Part shown: one piece after another, positions 36,201-47,704 of the stretch
Numbering within the stretch: the first letter of the stretch is position 1
How the letters are laid out: the number at the start of each line of letters is the position of its first letter
Assembly (NCBI RefSeq): GCF_024868665.1
Contig: NC_079894.1
Coordinates: 10,995,044-11,059,043 of the forward strand
From: Triplophysa rosa
Lineage: Eukaryota; Chordata; Actinopteri; Cypriniformes; Nemacheilidae
Reading direction: 5' to 3'
Length of the DNA: 64,000 nt
Made by a program: the position numbers and the translations under genes
Notes under the pieces: generated by a model
The model's database searches: none
The model's input: only the letters and a program-made list of their open reading frames with translations
Told to the model about the DNA's origin: nothing

Positions 36201-39200
36201 TTATTACAAATGACTAGATGTCCCCAGGTAATACCAATCCTGTGCTAATAGGGCTATCAGGGCATATCAAGCGATCTCTAACAAAGCAATAGTGAGGCAT
36301 GGTACAAAAATGTTTTACTCACATAAGATTGCTGCGCCATTCCTATCGGATCCAATATTGACGGCACAGCACTGCTTTTTAATTTTAGTCTCTCCGCAAA
36401 TCCAGCAACGACCTGTGCCTTGTTCACAAAGGAATCCGCGGGGAAGTGAATCGAACAAACGCTCAATGTTTTACCCACATGAGCGGGAACGTCTTTAAAA
36501 ATAATCTTCAACCACACATTACTAATCAGGACTCGACATTAACGCTTGTCCGGGACAAGTGAATGTTTTGTATGGGCAAGAGAGAGAGAATTTTACTTGC
36601 CCGACCGGACAAAAAACAGTGCGACAAAAAAAAACAGTGCGACATATATGTAGAATAATAAGAATATGTGCATTAGACAGAGCTGCGTGTTTGTCGTGGT
36701 TGTGCTTGTTTGTGTGTGACAATAATCAATAGCGCACCGTACTGAGCCCATGCGGACACGGAATCATGTTATTTAAATGTCATCTGGCTGTTCTGCATGT
36801 CTGAGTGAATTGCGATCTTTAACGGCATGTTTATTGCTTGCTCGCTCTATCTGGTTCCGCGCAACTTATGTTACTTCAGTACTGTCATGCGTGAACCAGT
36901 GGGCGGGGCTAGAGAAGTAGTCCTTGATATTCTTCTGTGGAGGCGGTGTTCAACCTAGATAGGTGCATTCCAGGACCTGGCGTTCGCTGGGCCTGGTGTC
37001 AATAACAGTTGTAATTTCAGTAACAAGGGCGTTTTCAGTTCTGACGCTTGAATACGATTCCCTCTTATATAACAAAAGCACAGGTTAAAATTGATGTATT
37101 AATTCATCGCTCCTTTAAATAGATGATAAAACACTGGATTTAGCTTTTGTTTCTGCACTGACAAGCTGATTGAGGTACACATGTCTGCTCAATGGATAGA
37201 TCACTCTGTACTCTGTTAAACACTAGAAAATCATTTTTGATTAAACAAAAGCTGCATGCAAACAATGTAACCCAATAACTCATGATAATAAAGAAGCGTT
37301 TATACCCCTATGTTATGAACTGAAAGAGTAGGCTAAACCTGTTGGGTGCTTCACTCCTAACTGCTGGAACCCTGTGGACTTTTTGCAATCCGTTTGTTTT
37401 GATTTATTTATTTGGCTCTTCTGTTCTGCCCCCTGTTCAGCAAGTCTTTTCTCCACATGCTTAGAGCTGCTGGTGCCACAGATGACTCATCAGTGGCTGC
37501 TACGCACGCACACACACAGACACGCAAAAACCTTGTATTGGTCACTTTGGGGTGTAATTACCTGTATTATAACCTGTAATAAGTGAACTGTAGTATATGT
37601 AACATGTATAAGTTTGTGCCAGTGTTGGCTTAAGTTTTTATTGTTATAAAGTGTTAGTAACTCTCATGTTTTCGTCTTTTTTTACTTGTAGGAGCCAATC
37701 AAATCCAGAGCACCTCAGCTTCATCTTGAGTATAGGTTTTACAAACAGTTGGGGAACTCAGGTATGGACTACACCCTTGGTATTTCTGCACATTTAGACA
37801 TCTTTGGTTCATAGTTTCTTCTTATCCTTTTTAAGCTGCTGTTCTGTCCACATCCTATTTACAACCATGAGTTGCTTTTAGCTCCTACTGTCCACATCCT
37901 CCCTTCAGTAGAGAGAAAGAATTAAATCAGAGCAAGCTATAGTTCCTGTGGATCGATGCTCTACTTGCTGTGCCCTTCTCACACAACTTTTGAGTAAACT
38001 GGTTAGCACAGAAAGAGGTTGAAATATAGCCAGGTTTTTTGTTTTCATCAGTTAATTGAATTTACTTTCAAATACAATTTATATGAATTAATCAAGGTTT
38101 TAAATGAACAGACATCATGTGATTATTACAGCAGGGGTTTCCTGCATCGAATATTAAACAGCGGCTACCCAGGCTTAATTTTGGACCACCGAAGACGAGC
38201 TTTATTATTTTAGGGGTTCTTTTTTGTGGAGGTTGTGGGAGAAGCAAAGACAGCCAAGCGTGCACTCCCTTTTCTGCCTTTTCTCTCATCTCTGTTCTTC
38301 AATACACAGCAACAGTTCGAAAGACTGAAAAAATGGCACTTAGAAAAAGTGGACCTTAATCATAGTTTCATGTGATAGATGTTTTTTTTTTTTACAGCAA
38401 CACTGTTTCTCTCAATGAAGCACAGAACAGAGGATGTGACTGTGCTGTTTTTAGGAAGACTTCGCCTAAATTGTCTAAATTATTGACAGATTGTGTAGAA
38501 AAATCAAGTTAAAAACAAAAATTCAATAGTAGAAGCTAAGCTATAGCTATATTTTGTCTATAGTAGACAGAAAATAAGTGGTAACTAGGGCTGTCACAAT
38601 TATGACTATGGCTGACGATTAATTGTCTAATAAATCATTGCGATTATGACGATTAATTGTCTGTTTTAGAGCTTTGACTTTTAATTCTCACACATTTTTT
38701 ATTCAGCTTTGAAACGACCATATTGTTCTGAATATAAAGACTATGTTCTTTTCTTGGAAATACATCGGAAAAAATTGGGTCATCATACTTAAGGTTTAGG
38801 CTTTTACCTGTCAATAATACAACCGCCAAATACTTGTACATTAAGTAAATTGATCAGGTGTGAATTGAAGCCTCCATTAAAATGCTCTGTCATAGAAAAG
38901 CTTCTAGTCTGTTTATTTCTCACTTGCAAGACTACAAAAGTTTACTTCTATGTTAATGAGATTTTGGTAGACTGGTTTTCACACTGAAATAATATTAAAT
39001 TGTACTGCAGGTTATTGTATATGCTTTAGTTTTTTTTAAGTGATTGTGTTGTGGTGGTACATTTTACAAGTATTACCATGCTTTAGTTACAATATATACA
39101 ATAAAATATGCAGATGCGCTACAGCTTCCCCTAGTGTCTTCTATAGAGATGTGCAATAATTGCGATGATCTGAAACCATGGCGATGAATAATCGCGATGA

Positions 39201-42200
39201 GGCGATTATTTAATAATCGTGACAGCCCTAGTGGTAACAAGTGGACTAAAATTAAGATCTTAATTGTTCCATATAAGAGTGATGATAAATATGAATAGCA
39301 ATACATTTTAAACAAGTGAATTTATTTTACATTTACCTCATGTTATTAACTTCCTGTGTAGTGCACTTGGAATAAAACATTCTTAAACCAGATATTTTCT
39401 CAAGTTTCTAATAAAAAAAGAATGTTGTGTGACGTTAAGTTGTCCAGTATAATATCTTACTGCTGTTAAATCACATGGGATCTTTTTTCCTGCATTAAGG
39501 CCTTTTTACAATGATTTTACAAGGAGAGCTTGAGGAAAAACAAAACACTGTACAGTTCTTTTATGTACACTTGTTCTTTTCTGCGTCAGAATCTATTTAT
39601 GTGCTTTTTCGAGGGTGTTGTTTGTACTGTGTGTATTTGCTCTGAAAATGCAAAACACACAATTTTGATGAGACGAATTCTCCAACACTGTTTTCATACC
39701 TTTTGGGAAGACAGACACAGATAGTGATTTTGTTTTGCCTCAAATTTCCCCTTATTTTGAAAGTGGAATATACATGCATGATGCAAACGTAGGGAAATAC
39801 ACACATAAATTCATGTTTACCTAATGTCATTGACAGTTTTTACCCAAAATACTCTGTACAGGAAACAGAACAGTGAAGATGAATGTGCACTTTCTTTTCC
39901 TTTTAAATAATCTTATGTACTCTTATGAAAAGGTTTAGTTTGTTTGTACTGTAATGCATTTTCTGTTTGTTGACTGTAGTGTGGATCTGGTTTCTAACAG
40001 CTTTTTTTGTTGTTGTTGTTGTTGGCAGAGGGTGTACCTCAGGTCTACTACTTTGGGCCTTGTGGGAAGTACAATGCCATGGTGCTGGAATTGCTTGGCC
40101 CAAGTCTAGAAGACCTGTTTGACCTCTGCGATCGAACCTTTTCTCTCAAGACGGTCCTCATGATTGCAATTCAGCTGGTCAGTGTAACTGCTTGCACGAG
40201 TGACGAGATAAAGATGTTAAAGTTAAAAAAAGATGAACGATACACGCCTGACAGTTCACAGTTAGCAATAAATTTGAACAGCTGCTAGATATGTTTTTGT
40301 TGGCCCTGTTGGTGGGAAAATGTGAGCCAGTAACACATATTCACATTTTTGTATTAAATGCTTGGTTTTTTTTGTCAGTTAAGGCTGACACTTTGAAGGA
40401 GCGCTACCAGAAAATTGGAGATACCAAACGGGCAACTCCTATAGAAGTGCTCCGTATGAAAATGGAATGTGATCTGTGACCATGTGATGGACCGTTCCTA
40501 AGTGTCTTGTTTTTGTGTTGTAGATTACACGGATGGAATTTGTACACACAAGAAGTCTGATCTACAGGGATGTTAAGCCTGAAAACTTCTTAGTGGGCCG
40601 GCCGGGGACCAAAAGGCAACATACAATCCACATCATCGACTTTGGGCTTGCTAAAGAATACATCGACCCCGAGACCAAAAAACATATCCCTTACAGGGAG
40701 CACAAGAGCTTAACAGGGACAGCCCGATACATGAGCATCAACACACACCTGGGAAAGGGTAAGAAAAGATTTACTATGGTCTACTGCAAAATTCACTTGT
40801 ACGTGGTGTTTAAATATAAATGCATGTTTGCTGTTTGTGCAGAGAACCACTCTATAATAGTAAAACTCCTTTTAAACAACGGCAATGATCAGAAACACAA
40901 CTCAAAACAAGATATGAATGTTCTGTTTTTGACTGTAACACTGAACTTAAAGGGGGTTGCACACTGGAAACAGTGTACATTTTTTATGCATGAGCTCAGG
41001 TTCAGAGCTTACTCCCGATTCAATGTGGGCCAGCTTTAACATAATATTTTATTTAGTTTTTTATTGAACAATAGGTGGTGTTTAAATATTAATCCATAAA
41101 GATAAACCACGCTGTAAACCACAAGAGGCCTAAAGCATTTCTTAAACTTAGATTATGGTTCTATGTATTCAGCCGTGTTTTAGCACAATTCGTATGTCCT
41201 AGGGTGTCATAGTGACTCATAAACGATGTGGGGCATCGGGACACAAGAATCTTTTGTTTCTTCCCACACTGCATCTGCAACGCTTCACAATGTTGTGACA
41301 GAAAGTTGTGATTCCTCAAGGGCTACCACTACAGAGTGATAAAAGATAAACACTGGTAAATGACAGCAGAGGCGCTTAGCATTAAGCTAGTAAATCATTC
41401 AGCCTGACGATGCGATAGCCAGTACAAAACATATCACTTTGTTGGATGTTGTTTTTTTACACTCTTGTTGTTGTTGTAGAATTCACTCGCTAGGTTTGCC
41501 TTCTCAATGATATCACATACGTTGTAAAAGACAATGCTATTACTCGTATTACTCGCATAGGCTGACATTGTTTCTTGTCCATAGCGTGACGAGTCTAAAT
41601 CACATAATCTGACAGTGACTTTCGTAACAGAAAAAATGTGTAATCTGAACCGGGCATTATTCAGTGACGCACATCTGCACATTTAGCCATAAAACATAGA
41701 TCTTAACACTCTAGTAGGACGCAGGCACACATTGGTTAAAGGCTTTGTATGCTACACGTATAAAATGCAATGGAAATATTTTCATTTTGTACCATATGGC
41801 CAAAGACATTTTTCGGTGTATTTTGCTTCGGTTTCATTTTTTAATTCTTATTACTTACAGAACAAAGCAGACGGGATGATTTGGAGGCACTCGGTCACAT
41901 GTTTATGTACTTCCTGCGAGGCAGTCTACCCTGGCAAGGCCTAAAGGTATCACAGTGGCCGGAGTGCAAAAAACTTTGCTTAGTTTTGAAAACGACTTGT
42001 GCATAGAACATCATTATAGAAAAACAAGGTTCAGTTTAGCTTATCAGTTTAAATCTGTTTTTTCTACCTAAAAACCACAAATTAGGCAAAGTGCAAATCT
42101 GGTGTTAGAATTTCCGCTCCATTCAGTTCTCACACTGCACAGGGTTTTGATGGTGTCTTGCTGTTGTTAGTCTTATCTCACTTAGCTCTGAAACAAGCCT

Positions 42201-45200
42201 CACTGTCAGTTGCTATCATGGAAAGTCTGCAGAATACCCAGTAGCTGTGGAGACTAGATAGGTTGACCTATTTAGAAGACCAAAAATGTCTCAAAATGTG
42301 TTTACAACTTTTTGTTGATAACTTTGAAGACAAAGATAGAAAATAATGAATGATACATGCCTGATAGGGCACAGTTGGTAATAAATTTGAACAGCTGCTA
42401 GATACGTTTTTGTTGGCCCTGTTGGTGGGAAAATGTGAGCCAGTAACACATATTCACATTTTTTTCATTAAATCTATTAAATGCTTGTTTTTTGTCTGTT
42501 AAGGCTGACACTTTGAAGGAGCGCTACCAGAAAATCGGAGATACCAAAAGGGCAACTCCTATAGAAGTGCTCTGTGAGAGTTTCCCAGGTAAACATGTTG
42601 TTTGTTTTCAAAAGGTCAGATACATTTTCTCTTAAAGGTGGATTACAGAACAAGATTTGTGTTTTGCTTTGTTTTCACGATGGGGTAAATCTGTGGTAGT
42701 TAAATGAGCAATTGTAGTTGATGGATTTTATAGGGAAACCTGTTGTCCATGCTAATGCTCTTGGCACATTTTTTGCGTCAGCCAGCTACTATTCAATTTA
42801 TTCCGTTTTATTTTAAGTCGTGTAATGTAATTCAGCTCTCGTTGCATGAGTAGACTCTTAACTTTGACCTCTTGCAGAAGAAATGGCCACCTACCTGCGT
42901 TATGTGCGGAGACTGGATTTCTTCGAAAAACCGGATTACGACTACTTGAGAAAACTCTTTACAGACCTCTTTGACAGAAATGGCTATGTCTTTGACTACG
43001 AATATGATTGGGTCGGCAAGCCACTAGTAAGTCTTACTCGGATGTCGCATCAAACTGATGTGTGATGTACCAAGTTACATGCGTGTTAAACCTTTTTCAT
43101 GTGTATACAGCCGACTCCAATAGGACCCATGCCTAGTGACACACCTCTGCAGCCCAGCAGTAGAGACAAAGCACAACCACAGACCAAAAACCAAGTAAGA
43201 GCACACACCCTCATATATAACAGACACTACACCCTTATGCTGTAAAAATCAATGTTGATGTTCTGTATTACTGTATTATGCCGCTTTGAAGGCTATGATC
43301 AATGGAGATATTTTTGTCTTGTCTCATGGAATGCTGAGCGTTTCATTTAAAACAAACATTTAATTAAACAAAATTGTTACTTTTTGGGGGATTTTTTTAA
43401 TGCATTATACTTTTGTTGTACTCATGATTCTTGATCCATGTAAGCAACTTGGGTTACTTTTAAGCTGCTTTTATTTCCAACAAACTCGACGCCTCGAGCT
43501 CTAAATGCTGAATTTGACTATTTTGGATGGCAGTGTTTCATGTTTCTTGAAACAGGTCTACCTCAGATAACAATTCTTAAAACAATTGACCAGCGCTGTT
43601 GCTGAACGATGAGAACTTAGCTCCCTTCTTCATCGCTGCATGCCATGTGCTCTCTTTTTTCACTCACACTTTTTTCCACCTCTGTTAGCTAGTGTAGTCT
43701 GCTTGTGCATGGAAGATGTTCCTCTTTAAACTCGTTCTGTTCTTTTTTCTTTACACCCTCACCTCCTTTCAAACACATCTCTAATGCCCTTTGACATCCT
43801 CCCCCCTCCCTACTGCTGTCATGCCAGTCGCCAGAACCCAAAGGAAGTGAGTCCCAGCCCACTCCCATGACCAACAGGGAGCTCCTGGGGTCGCACCTCA
43901 CGGCTGATAGGCTGGGGGGCTCTGTCCAGGTACTGGGTGTTTGCGCAGTACTGCATGGTGTTAGTGTCAAACTCTTCTCTCTGTTCTCTTTCTGTTCTTC
44001 CCGTTTTCTCGAGACACCTCTGTTCATTTACTGGCTGTGAGCATCTAGTAGTCTTTTCCTCTTGTCGCTTCCTTATGTAAAGCACTCATTGCACTTGCAC
44101 GTTCCTGATGGTTAGGTGGTGACATCAGTGTAAGAAACTGCCTATACTGTATACAGTTAAGCAAAACTAAGTGTTGACATTTGCCCTGTGTGTGTGCATT
44201 TTTTGTGTACGTTTTTATTTATTCTACGTGTAAAAATAGAATTCACATTATTTATTGGGTTAAACTTGCTCGGTTTAAGTTTAGTTTTTACCTAACTTTT
44301 CCTGTTTTGGCTAACTAGACCCGTTTCCCTTTTTCTTCCTAACTTACCATGATTGGTACTAAACAACTTGATTATGACCATTTTCAGACATTCAAAAACA
44401 GTGGCCCCAAAAAAGCATTTGGGCCCTTATGTCACGCACAAATGATGTCATTGCACAAGACAAGAATGCATCAGACCAAGTGGCATTTGGAATCAAACGA
44501 TTGCAAGGCTTTTCTCAGAACTAACTTTGCCTTTCTGAACTACTGTCGGACAGGTCATTTTAGGGGATGAATAAGTCCCTCTAGATTTCACACAGGTGTC
44601 ATAGTTCAGCTCAACTGGAGACATGTTCTACTAACAGCTGACCATATGACCATTTCCTTTTGGATATTCATTTTGAATAGTGTGTCCATTGTTTTATAAT
44701 TTAAACCTTAACAAATTTGGAATGTTAAGAGATTTTTACTTGTGCCATCTTTTTAATAAATGTCACTTGGTTTAATTTATTTGATGCAATGACTTGTGTA
44801 CGTTTTACAAGTGTGGTTTGCCAATCAATTATTTTTATACATTTTGTCTTCAGGTTATGAGCTCGACAAATGGAGAAGTGAATACAGACGATCCCACGGC
44901 GGGACACTCCAATGCTCCCATTACTGCCCCTGCTGAGGTGGAGGTGGCCGATGATACAAAGTAAGGCTGTATTCTAAAGCGATTCTTAAATCCCTTACAG
45001 TATTTCAGTTTAGCTAGAGCATTTATGTTTGTATTTCTTACACCTGTTATGCCCGTTTTACACATACTCTGTTTGCAGTGTGTACGTTTTCCCATGCTAA
45101 CATTTGCACATGATAAATGCCAAGTTTTGTGTGGAAATGACCTTATTTTGCTGTATGAACTTAGCAGTTGTGTGTGGGAAGGGGCTTCTAGGGGTGCCAA

Positions 45201-45368
45201 AATTATTATTGTGTTTTGATTGATCAGAGTTTGTATTAATAACTGTGATGGGATGTTAATACCAGATTTAAAAACAAAAACAACAAGGCTCTTAACTTCT
45301 GTGTTTGTTTCAGATGCTGTTGTTTCTTCAAGAGGAGGAAGAGGAAAGCACTCCAGCGGCATAAGTAG
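33239..45368 (+). CDS. csnk1g2: csnk1g2, casein kinase I gamma 2
   Basis: CK1 gamma is a membrane-anchored Ser/Thr kinase acting in Wnt/LRP6 and membrane-trafficking pathways. Eleven coding exons join in frame: 33239-33475, 37692-37761, 40029-40177, 40524-40758, 41861-41946, 42504-42588, 42878-43026, 43111-43194, 43828-43929, 44854-44960 and 45314-45368 (stop TAG). They give 452 residues. Visible are the glycine loop [13 protein letters not shown], lysine in YVAIKLEP, catalytic loop [16 protein letters not shown], the CK1 substrate-site region [16 protein letters not shown] and the C-terminal [11 protein letters not shown] cluster, the palmitoylated basic tail of gamma isoforms. The start is ATG 33239 (MDFDKRGG); an acceptor (ttatggcag) just upstream suggests a 5'UTR exon beginning at 33202. 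MDFDK and STNGE...[22 protein letters not shown] fit gamma 2. All motifs are intact, so the gene appears functional. Confidence 0.96.
34349..34808. mobile_element. hAT-type MITE with 7/8-bp target duplication, in csnk1g2 intron 1
   Basis: Ends 'tagggatgtaacga' and 'gttacatcccta' are inverted repeats. The flanks ATATTTGG (34341-34348) and ATATTTGA (34809-34816) match at seven of eight bases, as expected for an aged hAT insertion. Confidence 0.85.
35126..36246. mobile_element. inverted-repeat element ('gcacgggattagtattatc'), host of a hAT insertion
   Basis: Left 'gcacgggattagtattatct' plus 'gggga' pairs with right 'gtccccaggtaataccaatc' plus 'ctgtgc'. Another 'gattcgcacgggattaag' lies at 36164-36181. 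The interior is split by the hAT element 35293-35867. It may belong with the THAP-like coding remnant just beyond it. Confidence 0.6.
35293..35867 (-). mobile_element. non-autonomous hAT carrying a BED-finger-like ORF
   Basis: The ends TAGAGCTG and CAGCTCTA are inverted repeats, and GTTTGTAT flanks both sides (35285-35292 and 35868-35875), a perfect 8-bp duplication. The minus-strand ORF 35497-35715 begins [10 protein letters not shown] and contains [10 protein letters not shown] and [10 protein letters not shown], resembling the N-terminal BED zinc finger of hAT transposases, with the second Cys of the expected CX2C lost. Repeated 'gcccgagcccgac' words fill both ends. The catalytic part is absent, so it cannot move on its own. 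Confidence 0.8.
36278..36517 (-). pseudogene. THAP-domain coding remnant
   Basis: The minus strand encodes [26 protein letters not shown] and SSAVPSIL, which fit the second half of a THAP zinc finger: the C-X2-H ligand pair (CSIH) and the AVPSI motif. It ends at a good donor (SY then GTGAGT), so it looks like one exon. The N-terminal CX2-4C half was not found nearby. It is probably a transposon-derived fragment rather than a host gene; it lies antisense in csnk1g2 intron 1. Confidence 0.6.
38586..39230. mobile_element. hAT-type MITE with perfect 8-bp target duplication, in csnk1g2 intron 2
   Basis: Ends TAGGGCTGTCAC and GTGACAGCCCTA are inverted repeats, and GTGGTAAC flanks it at 38578-38585 and 39231-39238. 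Near both ends 'gcgattat' and 'gacgattaat' words extend the pairing. About 645 bp, no transposase frame. Confidence 0.93.
40241..40475 (+). pseudogene. displaced partial copy of csnk1g2 exon 6 with its intron flank
   Basis: This segment repeats about 42346-42575: intron words 'aataaatttgaacagctgct' and 'gttggtgggaaaatgtgagc', the acceptor 'gttaag', and then codons for [15 protein letters not shown] and RATPIEVL. The true exon is 42504-42588. Here the match ends in 'gtgctccgtatgaaaatgga', so the CESFPG end and real donor are missing. It lies in the intron between exons 40029-40177 and 40524-40758, out of order, and would disrupt the kinase if spliced in. Confidence 0.92.
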
Positions 45369-47704
45369 GGAGGAACGTCTTGGACACATTAAGAGTCAAT
45401 GGCGCGTCTACAGAAAATATAAAGCAAAGGACTTGCAGATGAAATGTGGAGTACCCTGTCCTCTGTCTCTGCTCTGAGTGTTCTGCTTCATCTCAGACCA
45501 GAAACTACTCACTGCCTCAGTTTTGGCATCCGCTCGGAGAGGACACGCCTCAATACTCGGGGCTCTGATACTCTTTGTAAGGAAACAATTCAGTGGAACA
45601 AATAAATATATTTGTACAATGTGGGACACCAGAAATCTTAGAGACTTTAATGGTCAGAAAATAAGATATATGTTATGTGACTTAAACCCAGATGATCTGT
45701 TTAAACGTGTATTTTAGATGACATGCAAAACCATTATTTGAAAACTAAAAGGCAACCATAAACCCACATACACACAAACATCTGTTCACTTCGACACTGG
45801 CTGGATGAGTGAGTGATGTACTTCATGGTGTTGTTTTATGGGATCAAAATAAGTGGGGAAAGACTGCTGACTGATGGATGCAGAAATATACACCAGAATC
45901 GAACTTATGTAAATTTTCTCTTTCCTTTTTTTGTAATTTAAAACAAAGTTGTTTTCGAGATATGTTTTCCTTGAGTTGAACAGTTTTACTTGTCGTGTAA
46001 TGTCTTTTTTTAACCGCTTTTAGTTTTTTTAAACTTTCTCTTTGGTTCCTGTTAGTGTGGATGATGTTGTAGGACAGTGGCTGGTCTCAGGTACTGTGGG
46101 AGATTGAGAGACATTGGGTCTCTCCTCTGTGAATTGCACTTTTGGGAATAAAAGAAAAAACGTTTGCCATTTCCAGCATCGAAATGACCAGAAAGCAACA
46201 GAAATACAGGTAGCTATTGGGATCATTTATGCAGTAGGCTGGTCTCTCCCAAAGGGGCAAAGCAATGCTCTCAGTGACAATGTCCGGTGCATTTTATTTT
46301 TTCGACATTAAAGTATCCAAGAATAATAGTTTGTGCCTTTCTGCGTAAAACATTTAACACAAATGAATCCCTCTCTAGTCAGGTGAGGTGTCCATAGCCC
46401 CAATCAGATTATTCCTTACTGTATGGCATTTCTCAGACTTCTTTTAATTGTGAAGTGTATCATAGCAACACTCCAAGTCTTGAGTTTATACTCTGTAACA
46501 GAGGTTGCCTATCAGAGTTAGGATGTGTATTGATTTAAATACCTATTAAATGTTGCTTTTCTTCTTATGCATCAAAAGATGTTGCATGTTGTGTATATGC
46601 ACGTTGAGTGTGTTGAAGTTGTGGCGCAGTTTAAATTTTTGAAGGCTTAACAGTGCATTTAATATTGTGAGACGTTACTTACAAAACAGGGTCAGTTACA
46701 ATGTATCACCACAATGTGGCGCCATAGAACAGATCTACAACGCATCAATTGTTTTAAACACCTTTGGTAATGCATCACTGAACATTTCAAGAGTGGCATA
46801 AAAACGGGTGGCACGCTGGCTTTAACTTCACTTTAGGGTACAGTGTATATTTATTCCAAATGATGTTTTTCTTTTCCTACAGTGACGACAGAGCCAGCAA
46901 GTTATGACGTTGTCCCATCCGTACCGGATATACCTTATTCACATATTAACTACTTACGAACAGACTGTCAGGAAAAGCGAGAGAGGTGTTATTAGAGATA
47001 TAGATCTATTATTGCGTAGAGGTTAACATATAAATGTATAGAAAACATGGAACTGCTAAAGAACTTTATTTCGATAAGTCTGACGATTCAAGTCACATAT
47101 TTTATAGTACAGAGCCTGTATGAAGCAATTAGTGTAAACAGTAGGTTCTATGATAGGCTATCTATTTCTGTTAAATTTGAAAGGTACATAGTTAATTATG
47201 TATAAAGAACAACGACAACTATTATCTAAAAACTTCAGTGCCGACCTTACACACAGTACAGCAACGTAAGTTACGTTACAACAGAATAGGGCGTGGCTCA
47301 AAAACCCGTCATCACAGCGTGTCACCAAAAAAAAACAATTCGCTAAGCTACACCTGACTTTTTTCACTACAAAAAATAACATCATCTATTTATCAACATA
47401 CACGCTATCACCACAGCACGCATTTACAGTTGTAGTATAAATGTAACTTTACGTAATTCGCTGCGCAATTTGCGCAAAACGATCGGCGTATGATACCGCG
47501 AGACTCGAGCCTTAGTGCACACTTCCTCCATCGTGACCAAGTCATCTGACTCGAGAACTGACAGAAGCGACTCCAGCTAAAAGAGATGGAAGGAGCCTTG
47601 AACTTCTCACAACATTGCAACAGAAAGCAGGACGTAATGCTGAACTGGACACACGGAAACCTTTAGCTGACTGAAAATTGATTTTATTGCTCAATGCTCT
47701 GATC
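45369..47704. other. csnk1g2 3'UTR and mfsd12 upstream region
   Basis: The csnk1g2 3'UTR follows the stop; AATAAA-type signals occur near 45600 and 46147, with ATTAAA near 46309. From about 47250 to 47700 the sequence is richer in CpG and should contain the mfsd12 promoter and 5'UTR. No coding exon or repeat was recognised. Confidence 0.4.

Noticed and set aside
44850..45389. 179-residue minus-strand ORF
   Set aside because: Antisense to the last two coding exons of csnk1g2; no domain of its own.
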